IMG/VR virus record: IMGVR_UViG_3300031576_000264
Location: 1 to 25,877 of that record
DNA: 25,877 bases
Strand: one strand, 5' to 3'
Source of the DNA: a virus
Shown: piece after piece, positions 1 to 7,950 of the stretch
Layout of the letters: each line of letters begins with the position of its first letter
Position numbering within the stretch: the first letter of the stretch is position 1
The notes under the pieces: model-generated
Told to the model about the DNA's origin: nothing
Databases searched by the model: none
What the model saw: the letters and a program-made list of their open reading frames with translations, nothing else
Position numbers and translations under genes: made by a program

Positions 1-3000
1 CCCGAGGACATCCAGCGCGAGGCCATATCCGCTCATCGTGGCCGCGATCATGCCGTCGCCAGGAATGCCCGTCAGGTCCGTGCCTGTGATCGGCCCTTCG
101 ATCTCGAAGCCACTCAGGTAGTTGGCGCTACCGAGCTCATCGGCTTGCGGGTCCGTGCCGTGAAAGGCGCACTCGTCGCCGCGGCGCTCGACTGGGTCGA
201 GTCCCGCCGTGACGCCGACCATTGACCGACGGATGCCACCCGCCAGGCTCACCCGGCCCAGGTACGTCCCCTCGTTGGCGCCGGACAGGATCAGCGCGCC
301 GCCTGAGACGGCGGTGTTCGTCTTCGTGCCGGTCCAGCCCGGGGCCTCGACCTGAGAATCGGTCAGGCTGTAGAGACTCGTCGCGACGTTGATCTCCGAC
401 ACTGTGGCCGTGACCTCTTGAGCCGAGAGGATGCCAGACCTCGAGACGGACCGGACTCGGATCGTCTGCCCTGCAGCGAAGGTCAGCGGCACGAGGAACT
501 CGGACGCAACGCGCCGGCCGAGCAGCATCGAGCCGGCCCACGTCGAGCCGTACCGGACCTCGTAGCCGGCGACATCCGACACGTTGACCGGCGGTCCGAT
601 CACGACGTGGAGCATTGTCGCCTGCACCTCTGCCGTCACGCTCCGAGGGTCTTCCGGCCGCCGCAGATTGCCGAGGACGACGATCGTGCCGAGCGTTCCG
701 AACTCGGGCTCCGGCCGCGTCCCCTGCTTTGCGACGGCAACGACGGAGACGTTGAGCCACGTCTGTTTTCCGAACGGGCCGATCACCATGCGATCGCCAT
801 GGGTCCGACCCGAGCTGATCCATTCGCCTTGGCCGTGGTCGCCGTCCGTCCTCACCTTGTAGAAGACCTCGGCGCCGTGCCACTTCGCGGACGGGTTCCA
901 CTCGACGCGAACGAAGTCCTGGATCCCGCCGTCAGCCGACTTGACCTGCGTCTCGGAGAGGAAGAGGTCCGTGACCACGCCCGGCATCATGCGCGGGTCC
1001 GGCATCGTGTCGGTGAACGTCTCGACGGTCCCAGGGTCGTCGTCGTAGATCGCCGCCGCGTACTCCGAAGCCGCGATCGTGCGCTCGAGCGTCACCGGGT
1101 CCGTCTCGAGCGAGATGGCCCGATAGGGTCGGAAGTAGCTGTTGATCGGTCCGGCCTGGTATGGGCACCCGATCACCGGCACGTCGCCGACATCCCAGTT
1201 GGCGGTCACCGTGATCGCGTCGCCTCGGACGTAGACCCCGTTCGTGAGGGTGCGCTCCTGAAGAACATCGACGCCGGTGCCGCTCGTCCTGACCTTGATC
1301 TTCGTGGTGCCGGCTACGTTGATGTCGCAGTCGAGTTTTACGGTGCTGGCCGTGGCCGCGAGGATGCGCCCCGACCTGGCCTCTACGCTCTGCTTCGCGC
1401 TTTCGTGCTGCGACTCGAAGACGTCCCCGGGCAGAAGGTGGATCGTCTCGATGCCGGCCTTCCCCTCGAAGGTGCGCTTGCTGAGCTTGTGGAAGTTGAC
1501 CCGGTACTGCGCGAGACGGTAGGCATGGCACGCCCGCGTGACGCCCACGGCCTGGATTGTCTCCTTCACCACAGGCTCGCCGTTCGTGAAGATGGCCGTC
1601 TCGTCCATCCGGATCGCGGTGTCAGCCTCGAAGTTTGCCTCTTCGTTGAAGTACTGGACCTCGACGACGTTCGGCCGCTGCCGCCTGCCCTTGTAGGCGA
1701 GCGTCACGTCTTTCAGGCTGCCCATCCCGAGGACCGCCACGGGGCTCGCGGTCTTCTCGACGAGGCACCGGATCTCGTTGCCGGCGATGAACATGCGCCC
1801 CCAGTGCGAGAGCGCGATCGACTGGATGAACTCCCATCCGCTCTGCACCGTGTCGATCACGATGTCCAGCGTCGCCCGCTTGACCGTCCCTCCGCGGCCG
1901 TCGCTCACCATCAGGTCGCAGTTGTCGGCGAAGGCGTCGAGCTCGGCCAGGCCGACGTTGTTCAGGCGCAGCTTCCCGTTCCTCGAGAGCCCGTCGTGCG
2001 GGTTCAAGAGCATGTCCAGGATGCACCACGCCGGGTTATCGGTGTAGACGCGCGCCGAGCCGAACGCCGGCACCGACTCGGAGACTCCGTCCCAGACCCA
2101 GACCTTCCGGCCCTTCGCGACGACGGTGATCGTCGGGATGGCTCCCGAGAGCTGGTCCGTGCCGACGACGCGGAGTCCGATGAGAGCCTTACCCGGGTAG
2201 CTCTGGGCGTCGTTCGTGATCTCGTTGACCGAGCCGAGCTGCGCGCGGGATTCCTTGTCGGGGTCGATCTCGGGCGACGGCGGGGCGGCCTGGCCGTTCG
2301 GCATCGTCGTCCCCGCGGCAAACCGCTCGATCTGCACCTCGTACTTCGCGCGGGCGAGCGGGCTCACCGTGATCATGCGCGTCATCGGCCCGCGCTTGGC
2401 GCCCGTGTGCATGTAGGTGAGCGTCGTCCAGGTGGTCAGGCCCTTCACCCGGAAGCGCACGAAGTAGGCGACGTGGCGCGGTCCGACCGAGCCGCCGCCG
2501 TTCAGGTCAAGGTTGTAGAGCCCTTGCGGGTAGTTGATGATGAGATCGACGGCCTCGACCTCGTCCGTCGTCTCGTGCGTGAACGGCATCCCGGGCTGCA
2601 GCACGAGCTCGGAGTAGGCGATCGCGACGGTGGTCTGGAAGAAGCCAGGCATCGGCTCCTGCTCGTTCGAGCCGAGGCGGATCGAGACGGACGCGCCGTA
2701 GTTCCTGGCCGGGCTCCCGTCGATCTGGATGGAGTCCGGCAGGCTCGGGCCGGTCAGGTCGTCCGCATCGGCCGTGAGCCCGCCGATGGCCTGGATCGGC
2801 CCGCGCGAGACGAACATCATGAGGTAGAGGATGGAGCGGCCCGTCTCGTCCGCCTTCAGGAAGGCGTGGATGAAGTTGCCTCCGGTCCGGTGCTCGCCGT
2901 AGATGACCGGCTGCGCGACGCCGACTTGCGACGTGTTCCGCAGTCCGGACAGGTCGAACGTCGGCGAGTCTTCCTCGGCGGCGTCGTTCGGGCTCGGGAT

Positions 3001-3687
3001 CGCCGGCAGGAAGAGCGTCGACAGGAAGCTGAGGATGATCCCGATCCCGAGGGCGATCAGGGTGATGAACTCGCCCGGGTAGAACCCGAAGACGAGGACG
3101 ACGCCTGGCCTGGCCTCGAGCTCGCGGACCTCCTCGACAGAAACCAGTCTGCCGTTCAGCACCGCCACGTTCGCCCCGGCCGGGGCATAGTCGCCGATCT
3201 TGGAGCCCTCTCGAAACGTCGCCCGAATGATCTCCCGCTGAAACGGCTTGGTGAACTCGGGGCAGTAGACCACGGTCACGTCGCCGGGCTCAGGGTGGAC
3301 GAGCGGAGGCCGGAAGCGCCCTGCCCATCGGTAGCAGCCACGGATCGCGCCGGCCCGCCTGGAGGCCCCCAGGGGCGTGACGACGACGCCACCTCTCACG
3401 GCATGGATCAGCTTGCCACCGCCCAGGTAGACCGCGGCGTGGGGCTCCGTGGCCGGCTCGCCGTCTGGGCTCTTCAGGATGACGAGTTCCCCGGCGCCTG
3501 GTTCCGGTCCAGTCTCTTCCCAGAGGTCGTCCATCGCGCCGGAGACTTGCAGGCCCATCCGGCGGCACATCTCGACGACGAGCCCCCAGCACCGGCCACG
3601 GTCGCTGAAGTCCTGGCCGAGCAGGTCCCGGTAGAGGTCGTACGGCAGGACCGTTTCTCGGGCGGACTCGGTGTGCGGCGCGTTCAT
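1..3687 (-). CDS. Tail-tip fusion protein: NlpC/P60 (K-like) + I-like + central tail hub J-like, C-terminus outside window
   Basis: One frame stays open from ATG 3687 to the left edge (1229 codons, no stop), so the C-terminus is missing. Residues 20-125 look like the NlpC/P60 peptidase of lambda gpK, with Cys33 in an RCWGLV motif, His83 in HAAVYLGGG and His95 in LIHA. Residues 130-200 resemble the ubiquitin-like part of tail assembly protein I. Residues 206-230 are a hydrophobic, membrane-like segment as in gpI. From about 250 on it reads like the J family (COG4733), with GVAQPVIYGEHRTGG near 255-270 and VYTDNPAWCILDMLLNP near 550. Two fibronectin-III-like stretches lie near 905-1095. In lambda, K, I and J are separate; J forms the hub and contacts the receptor. 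Peptidoglycan cleavage and host binding are inferred. It follows a 24-codon ORF with an ATGA overlap and has no strong Shine-Dalgarno. Confidence 0.9.
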   Translation of the reverse strand, partial: MNAPHTESARETVLPYDLYRDLLGQDFSDRGRCWGLVVEMCRRMGLQVSGAMDDLWEETGPEPGAGELVILKSPDGEPATEPHAAVYLGGGKLIHAVRGGVVVTPLGASRRAGAIRGCYRWAGRFRPPLVHPEPGDVTVVYCPEFTKPFQREIIRATFREGSKIGDYAPAGANVAVLNGRLVSVEEVRELEARPGVVLVFGFYPGEFITLIALGIGIILSFLSTLFLPAIPSPNDAAEEDSPTFDLSGLRNTSQVGVAQPVIYGEHRTGGNFIHAFLKADETGRSILYLMMFVSRGPIQAIGGLTADADDLTGPSLPDSIQIDGSPARNYGASVSIRLGSNEQEPMPGFFQTTVAIAYSELVLQPGMPFTHETTDEVEAVDLIINYPQGLYNLDLNGGGSVGPRHVAYFVRFRVKGLTTWTTLTYMHTGAKRGPMTRMITVSPLARAKYEVQIERFAAGTTMPNGQAAPPSPEIDPDKESRAQLGSVNEITNDAQSYPGKALIGLRVVGTDQLSGAIPTITVVAKGRKVWVWDGVSESVPAFGSARVYTDNPAWCILDMLLNPHDGLSRNGKLRLNNVGLAELDAFADNCDLMVSDGRGGTVKRATLDIVIDTVQSGWEFIQSIALSHWGRMFIAGNEIRCLVEKTASPVAVLGMGSLKDVTLAYKGRRQRPNVVEVQYFNEEANFEADTAIRMDETAIFTNGEPVVKETIQAVGVTRACHAYRLAQYRVNFHKLSKRTFEGKAGIETIHLLPGDVFESQHESAKQSVEARSGRILAATASTVKLDCDINVAGTTKIKVRTSGTGVDVLQERTLTNGVYVRGDAITVTANWDVGDVPVIGCPYQAGPINSYFRPYRAISLETDPVTLERTIAASEYAAAIYDDDPGTVETFTDTMPDPRMMPGVVTDLFLSETQVKSADGGIQDFVRVEWNPSAKWHGAEVFYKVRTDGDHGQGEWISSGRTHGDRMVIGPFGKQTWLNVSVVAVAKQGTRPEPEFGTLGTIVVLGNLRRPEDPRSVTAEVQATMLHVVIGPPVNVSDVAGYEVRYGSTWAGSMLLGRRVASEFLVPLTFAAGQTIRVRSVSRSGILSAQEVTATVSEINVATSLYSLTDSQVEAPGWTGTKTNTAVSGGALILSGANEGTYLGRVSLAGGIRRSMVGVTAGLDPVERRGDECAFHGTDPQADELGSANYLSGFEIEGPITGTDLTGIPGDGMIAATMSGYGLALDVLG

Positions 3688-3758
3688 CTGAAACAGATTT
3701 CCAGATTCCACCCCAAATCCGTCCGACTTCGTGCCCATCTATTGAATTGGGGACTCAT
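3684..3758 (-). CDS. 24-aa micro-ORF bridging L and the K-I-J fusion
   Basis: A 24-codon ORF begins at ATG 3758, overlapping the TGA of the L gene as ATGA. It ends at a TGA (3686-3684) that again overlaps the ATG of the K-I-J gene as ATGA. It fills the otherwise empty 67 bases between the two large genes. The peptide starts MSPQFNRWARS, is basic with four aromatic residues, and is less GC-rich than its neighbours. I recognise no family. The double overlap suggests it keeps ribosomes moving from L to the tail-tip gene, which has no good ribosome-binding site of its own. A functional peptide cannot be excluded, nor that the arrangement is chance. Confidence 0.45.
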   Translation of the reverse strand: MSPQFNRWARSRTDLGWNLEICFR

Positions 3759-4444
3759 ACCCTGGCCGGCCCCTTCGGAATGCCCGCGTGGAACCCAGCC
3801 CGGTTCGGATGCTGCCGGACCTTCCCGTTTGCCACCTCGTTGTGCCCGTGCACGCGGCAGCCGTTCCCGCCGTCGCGGGTCAGGTCGCACGTCGTCGGGC
3901 TGAAGTTGGGGTAGGCCGCAGCGATCAGGTTCGGGAGGGTCTTGAGGTAGCCGCACTCGCCGGCGCCGTAGATCAGGTCACACCGGCTCCGGTGCTGCCT
4001 TCGGTTGCAGTACGGGGCCTCGAAGAGGTTGTACTGGCCGATCCGAAGCACCGCGACTTCGAGGTTTACCTGCGCGTCCTGCACGGTCCACTCGCCCCAG
4101 TCCTGCTTGTCGGCCGCGGCGAGGTTCTGCGTGTTCACGAGGTATAGGTGGACGATCCGGTCGATGATCCCGTCCGCTTCGAGGTACGCGGACACCTCGC
4201 GCGAGAGATTGCCGATCCGGACTTCGATCAGCGGCAGGTCCCCCTCGGCGTCGCGCGGGATCGACGCCACGATGATCGGGAACGGCACCCAGAGCTTCCC
4301 GTTCCAGGAGATCGAGGCGTCATGCCCGGCGATGCGGATGCCGTTCGTCCCGTCGAGGTCCGCCTCGAAGAGGAACGCCCACGGGTACTGATTGTGCATC
4401 GCGTTCTTCGATGCGACGAAGGAGCCTGAGAGGACTTCAGGCAT
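3755..4444 (-). CDS. Minor tail protein L-like, Cys-rich C-terminus
   Basis: 229 aa, close to lambda gpL (232 aa). The N-terminal ~140 residues are beta-rich, containing FLFEADLDGTNGIRIAGHDA and later VPFPIIVASIPRDAEGDLP, as in the phage minor tail protein L family. The C-terminal part has five cysteines at about 146, 155, 164, 186 and 196. In lambda gpL four C-terminal cysteines bind an iron-sulfur cluster at the tail tip, so the same role is inferred here. The ATG at 4444 directly follows the stop of the M-like gene, and the gene lies immediately upstream of the tail-tip fusion, the conserved M-L-K-I-J order. The fifth cysteine and a His/Asn-rich tail beyond residue 196 are small departures from lambda. 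Confidence 0.82.
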   Translation of the reverse strand: MPEVLSGSFVASKNAMHNQYPWAFLFEADLDGTNGIRIAGHDASISWNGKLWVPFPIIVASIPRDAEGDLPLIEVRIGNLSREVSAYLEADGIIDRIVHLYLVNTQNLAAADKQDWGEWTVQDAQVNLEVAVLRIGQYNLFEAPYCNRRQHRSRCDLIYGAGECGYLKTLPNLIAAAYPNFSPTTCDLTRDGGNGCRVHGHNEVANGKVRQHPNRAGFHAGIPKGPARV

Positions 4445-5563
4445 CTACGCGAACACCTCCTCGACTGCCGTGCTGAGCGAGTAGATCCGCGCGCCGCCCG
4501 TGCTGCCCCGCGCGATCTGCCGCGCGTTGAGAGGCGCGACGAAGCGCAGCTTGATCGCCGTCGCCGTCTCCGGATCGTTCCAGGTAAACGCCTTCTTCCG
4601 CCCGGTCATGTTCGCGTGGAACGCCGTGATCGAGTCGTGGTCGGTCGAAGAGACGACGCCCCACACCATCGGCCAGCGCGTCCGCGACCTGCTCCCGCGC
4701 GCGTGCGTGACGACGTGCCCGCCGTCAGGCCGGAACTCGTTGTGCTGCCACTGATCGTCCGGGACGTTCGGCCGGTCAGGCTGCACCGGGAGCGTGTCGC
4801 CCGTCGAGTCGTCCTCGACCGAGAGCGCGATGGGAGTGAGCGTCGGCGCAGCGGTGAGCGTGTAGGCCGGCCAGAGATCGGCGAGGACGGCGTTCACCCC
4901 GATGTCCCGGACGCGAAACCGATCGACGTACCCCACGAGCGAGCCGTCGATCTTCGTGAAGAAGCCGCCGTAGTAGGTGGCCGAGAGGAACGTCGTCAGG
5001 CTCCGATTCGTCCCCGTGTTGAACTGCCCGAGGTTGATCGTCGAGGTGAGGACGTTCGATCCGTCGATGTAGAAGTAGACGAAGAGCGTGGAGGCACCGA
5101 TCACGATGTCGATCTTCAGCCGGTACGTCTGCCCGGCGACGAGCGGCGCCACCGGAAGGTTGTTCAGCGCCACCAACGTCTCGCTCGCGGCGGCCGTCCC
5201 GCGCAGCACCACACGCATCGCATGGCTCGCGCCGGCTGCGTTCCGCTCGATCTGGAACCCGAGCCCTGAGCGGCCAGACGCGAGGTTCATCACGGTCAGG
5301 CCCATCCGGACTGAGGAGCCGACGCCAGTCGGAAGCGTCGCCGGCATGACGACGTCGCCCTCGTACTGGATGATCTTCGGCGAGGTCAGGACCACGCCGG
5401 GATCGGACGGCGCAAACGTCATCTGCGCCTCGGCGTTGAGCGAGGCGACGGTCTGCGATGCCTTCTGCCCGTCCGAGGCAAAGCCCGAGCTGGTCACCTG
5501 AATCCATTGCGTCGAGACAGACCCCGCCACACCGAAGTCGTCCTGTTGAATCAGGAGACTCAT
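4445..5563 (-). CDS. Minor tail protein, lectin-like N-terminus with gpM-like C-terminus
   Basis: 372 aa, far longer than lambda gpM (109 aa). Residues 1-230 form a beta-sandwich-like region resembling concanavalin/LamG-type folds, with repeated Gly/Ser strands and segments such as FYIDGSNVL and VGYVDRFRVRDIGV. The last ~120 residues have the gpM-like pattern: an HARGSRSRTRWPMVW stretch, then an alpha-helix and FTWNDPETATAIKLRFVAP. The inferred role is a distal-tail or tip-adjacent protein with an added carbohydrate-binding-like domain. The ATG at 5563 overlaps the TGA of the tape measure gene as ATGA. The stop codon TAG (4447-4445) directly abuts the start of L. The lectin-like domain could equally be structural; no binding residues can be named. 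Confidence 0.65.
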   Translation of the reverse strand: MSLLIQQDDFGVAGSVSTQWIQVTSSGFASDGQKASQTVASLNAEAQMTFAPSDPGVVLTSPKIIQYEGDVVMPATLPTGVGSSVRMGLTVMNLASGRSGLGFQIERNAAGASHAMRVVLRGTAAASETLVALNNLPVAPLVAGQTYRLKIDIVIGASTLFVYFYIDGSNVLTSTINLGQFNTGTNRSLTTFLSATYYGGFFTKIDGSLVGYVDRFRVRDIGVNAVLADLWPAYTLTAAPTLTPIALSVEDDSTGDTLPVQPDRPNVPDDQWQHNEFRPDGGHVVTHARGSRSRTRWPMVWGVVSSTDHDSITAFHANMTGRKKAFTWNDPETATAIKLRFVAPLNARQIARGSTGGARIYSLSTAVEEVFA

Positions 5564-7158
5564 GCGGAGCGCAGCTTTCGGCGGAAGGCGTTGGAGCTTT
5601 CGAGGCCGGACATGACGCCGCGGCGCGCGGCACGCTCCACCTCGCGCGGGTTGGCGTTCCCGTAGAAGTTCTGCACGAGCTGCACGCCGCCTCCGGAGCC
5701 GTTCGGGTGGACGTATCCGCTCGTGCCAGGCTGGAAGTACTCGGGGCCGTTCTCGCCGACGACGTAGCCACGGCCGGCAGAGACTGGGCCGCCCGAAGCG
5801 CGCCCGCCTCCGGACAGGTTCAGGCCGCCGAGGCCCTGCGGCTGGACCGGCAACCCGAGTGCGCTCGCGATGATCCGGAAGAGAGCGAGCTGGATCAGCA
5901 TGCGGCCAATATCCCGGAGGATGTTGAGAGCCATCTCCTTGAACGCCGCGCCGAGGCTCTTCGTCCCGTCGATGATCCCCATCAATCCGTCCGTGATGTG
6001 GTTCGAAAGCAGGTCAGCGATCGCGGTCAGGTCGGCGCGGAACGCAGCGAGGTCTTCGGCCCGCAGCCTCGCGAGTTCTTCCCGGAACTCTCTGAGCTGC
6101 GCGACGCCTTCCTCGAACTGTTCCCTGTCAAACCGGAACGAGTCCCGCCAAACATCCCGAAGGCCGCGGAGCGCGTCGGCGACGTCGTTGACGTCAGCCT
6201 TCGTCTCCGTGATGGCGTTGTCCCACCTGAAGAGCCGGTCCAGCGCCTGGTCCAGCGCCTGCGTCGCCGCATCCATCGCCGCAGCGAGCCCGCCAGAATC
6301 GCGCCCGGTGGCATCCGCAAGCTTGAGCGCGTCGTTCGCCGCCTTGACCGCCGCCTCGCCAGCTTTCGTGTACTCGCCACCGAGAGAGCGCACGGTGCGA
6401 AGCAGATCGCTCATCTGTTCGACGGCGTTCGCGGTGTCAGAGAGCGGTGGCGCTACGAACTGCGGATCGAATCGCCCGATTGCCCTGGTAGAGGCTTCAG
6501 CGAGGGCGTTGTAGGCGTCGGCCAGTTGCTGGATCTCCAAGCCCTCACGCACGCGGGCGCGGGCTTGGCCCTTCTCGCCAGTAAGGTCGAACGTGTCGCC
6601 TGGAGACAAGAACCCTTTCCAGATGTCTCCGAGCTTCACCGCGCCGCTCGCCAGCGCGCGAATGAAGACGATCATCTGCTTGATCGCTTCGACCACCTCT
6701 CGCAAGAACCGGACGATGGCCTCTTTGTTCTGTCGGAGCCACCTGGCGATCGCGTCCAGGGTTTCGACCATGCCGCCCGAGAACTCGCCGACGACGCTCC
6801 CGAAGACTGAGATGACCGACGCCTTCAGGCGTGACATTGCTTCCGCAACCGCGTTGATCTTCTGTTGCGTTCCGGCTCCGAACACCGCCTGAAACGTCGT
6901 CGCGTTCTTCGCGAGGTTGGACATCAACGCGCCGAAGACCGCGAAGATCCCGCCTCCCAGGAGCAGCGAGCGGAGCGAAAAGAAGGACTTGAGCACGCCG
7001 CCCATCTGCCGGCCTAGCAGCAACACGGGAGCGAGGAGCAGCCTGCCGATCCCGCGGCCAATCCCGCTGATCGTGCCCCCGATCGAGCGCATGACCCGCG
7101 TCGCTTCGTCGCGAGCCCTCACCACGATCGTCATTTCGCTGCTATCGCCGGCTGCCAC
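5560..7158 (-). CDS. Tape measure protein
   Basis: 532 aa from GTG 7158. That start has GAGG centred about 10 bases upstream and overlaps the chaperone extension by 17 bases; ATG 7134 is an alternative. A longer in-frame start at 7272 adds only an Arg-rich run that looks non-coding. It holds a hydrophobic segment near residues 35-80 (LLLAPVLLLG, LLLGGGIFAVFGALM) and long amphipathic helices with many Asp/Ala/Arg. A further hydrophobic helix lies near 430-460. The C-terminus has a GGPVSAGRGYVVGENGPEYF motif, typical of lambda-like tape measure proteins. The protein sets tail length and fills the tube. At about 0.15 nm per residue it predicts a short tail of roughly 80 nm. It sits between the tail chaperone and minor tail genes, as expected. 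Confidence 0.9.
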   Translation of the reverse strand: MAAGDSSEMTIVVRARDEATRVMRSIGGTISGIGRGIGRLLLAPVLLLGRQMGGVLKSFFSLRSLLLGGGIFAVFGALMSNLAKNATTFQAVFGAGTQQKINAVAEAMSRLKASVISVFGSVVGEFSGGMVETLDAIARWLRQNKEAIVRFLREVVEAIKQMIVFIRALASGAVKLGDIWKGFLSPGDTFDLTGEKGQARARVREGLEIQQLADAYNALAEASTRAIGRFDPQFVAPPLSDTANAVEQMSDLLRTVRSLGGEYTKAGEAAVKAANDALKLADATGRDSGGLAAAMDAATQALDQALDRLFRWDNAITETKADVNDVADALRGLRDVWRDSFRFDREQFEEGVAQLREFREELARLRAEDLAAFRADLTAIADLLSNHITDGLMGIIDGTKSLGAAFKEMALNILRDIGRMLIQLALFRIIASALGLPVQPQGLGGLNLSGGGRASGGPVSAGRGYVVGENGPEYFQPGTSGYVHPNGSGGGVQLVQNFYGNANPREVERAARRGVMSGLESSNAFRRKLRSA

Positions 7159-7932
7159 GGTCCTTAGCCTCCCTCTCGTGCTTCTTGAACTCCTCGTGCT
7201 CGAGCCGCGACACCTCGCCCGAGAACGCCTGCATCGCCGCCACGAACGTCGCACTCTGATCCAGCGCGGCACCTGGGGCCGGCCAGCACCCGTAGGTCAA
7301 CCACGGGTAGAAGGACAGCGCCTCGGCCACCTGGACAGACACCGCCTGACTCGGGCACTGGTAGAGGTCGATCGTCTCGCCCCTGAACCGGAAGGCCGCA
7401 ATCCGGGCAGTACAGGGCACGTCGCAGCCCCATTGGGCGCGCAAGTCGGGGTTGGCCTGGCAGGCGTTGCAATCGAACTCAAACCTCCCCGCCGCGACGT
7501 GCGCGGCCAGAATCAGTTTTTTTCGTCGTCCTCCGAGAGCGTGTTGACCTCGACGATGGCATCGGCAAGCTCGGTGCGATCAGCCCGGCTGATCCGGGAT
7601 AGGAAGGCGTCCGTGACGAAGAAGCGCGACGGGTTGCGCTTGCTGTCAGGCTCGGCCTCGAACGGGATTGCTGCGCCATCCGCGTCGTAGAAGTCCTCGC
7701 ACCCGACGAGGCCGAGCCTGAGCGTCTTCAGCTCGACGGTGCCGCCGAGCATCCTGCCCGACATCTCCTTCCCGTCTTGGTGGTACGCCACGATCCCGTC
7801 GCGAAGCTCGGTTTGCTCCTTGACGGTCAGAGGCTTGAGCTTCCAGCGCGTCGGCTTCGCGCCCTCCGCGAGCTTCCGGTCGCTCTTGAGAACGTAGTCG
7901 AACGGCTTGTTCGGATCGACAGCAATCGCCAT
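7142..7932 (-). CDS. Tail assembly chaperone, -1 frameshift fusion product (lambda gpGT-like)
   Basis: Predicted 263-aa product: the 139 residues of the G-like protein are joined by a -1 slip at AAAAAAC (7522-7516) to 124 residues read from 7516 to the TAG at 7144-7142. The -1 frame has no convincing independent start: its first in-frame start codon is a TTG at 7444, inside the conserved region. Immediately before that TTG lies a CNAC motif, with further cysteines following (GCDVPC, YQCP), so the extension is Cys-rich and possibly metal-binding. Its C-terminus is charged and helical (LEHEEFKKHEREAKD). In lambda the G and GT proteins are made in a fixed ratio, bind the tape measure and recruit tail tube subunits. 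The gene sits between tail tube and tape measure, where such pairs are found in nearly all long-tailed phages. Confidence 0.85.
7491..7507 (-). promoter_or_regulatory. Hairpin downstream of the slippery site (frameshift stimulator)
   Basis: On the minus strand, GCCGCG (7507-7502) pairs perfectly with CGCGGC (7496-7491) around a CACGT loop. It begins 8 bases after the heptamer, within the 5-9 base spacing typical of stimulatory structures. A pseudoknot with downstream sequence was not assessed. Confidence 0.7.
7513..7932 (-). CDS. Tail assembly chaperone, zero-frame product (lambda gpG-like)
   Basis: 139 aa. ATG 7932 is chosen because AGGAGG lies 9 bases upstream; the TTG at 7938 would be only 3 bases from that site. 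The protein contains VKEQTELRDGIVAYHQDGKEM and LRLGLVGCEDFYDADG and ends in the acidic SEDDEKN directly before TGA. This is the abundant, non-shifted chaperone, expected to bind the tape measure during tail assembly and be absent from the virion. Identification rests mainly on position between tail tube and tape measure, size, and the frameshift signal at its last codons; sequence similarity to lambda gpG itself is not evident by eye. Confidence 0.85.
   Translation of the reverse strand: MAIAVDPNKPFDYVLKSDRKLAEGAKPTRWKLKPLTVKEQTELRDGIVAYHQDGKEMSGRMLGGTVELKTLRLGLVGCEDFYDADGAAIPFEAEPDSKRNPSRFFVTDAFLSRISRADRTELADAIVEVNTLSEDDEKN
7516..7522 (-). promoter_or_regulatory. -1 ribosomal frameshift slippery heptamer A AAA AAC
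   Basis: Read on the minus strand, the last sense codons are GAA AAA AAC, then TGA. The zero-frame phasing A AAA AAC is the standard X XXY YYZ form. After a one-base slip both tRNAs re-pair on AAA AAA, and reading resumes at CTG 7516 in the long -1 frame. The run of seven A's on the coding strand is conspicuous in this GC-rich window. Confidence 0.88.
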
Positions 7933-7950
7933 TGGCAAGGTCCTCCTGGG

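Noticed and set aside
418-3903. 1161-codon open frame on the plus strand
   Set aside because: It is exactly antisense and codon-aligned with the tail-tip gene; its product is Arg/Asp/Val-rich without recognisable domains. GC-rich codon use removes stops from the antisense frame.
7517-7523. T7 run on the plus strand as terminator U tract
   Set aside because: It is the complement of the slippery A run. The neighbouring stem lies downstream of it on the transcribed strand, the wrong order for a terminator, and fits a frameshift stimulator.
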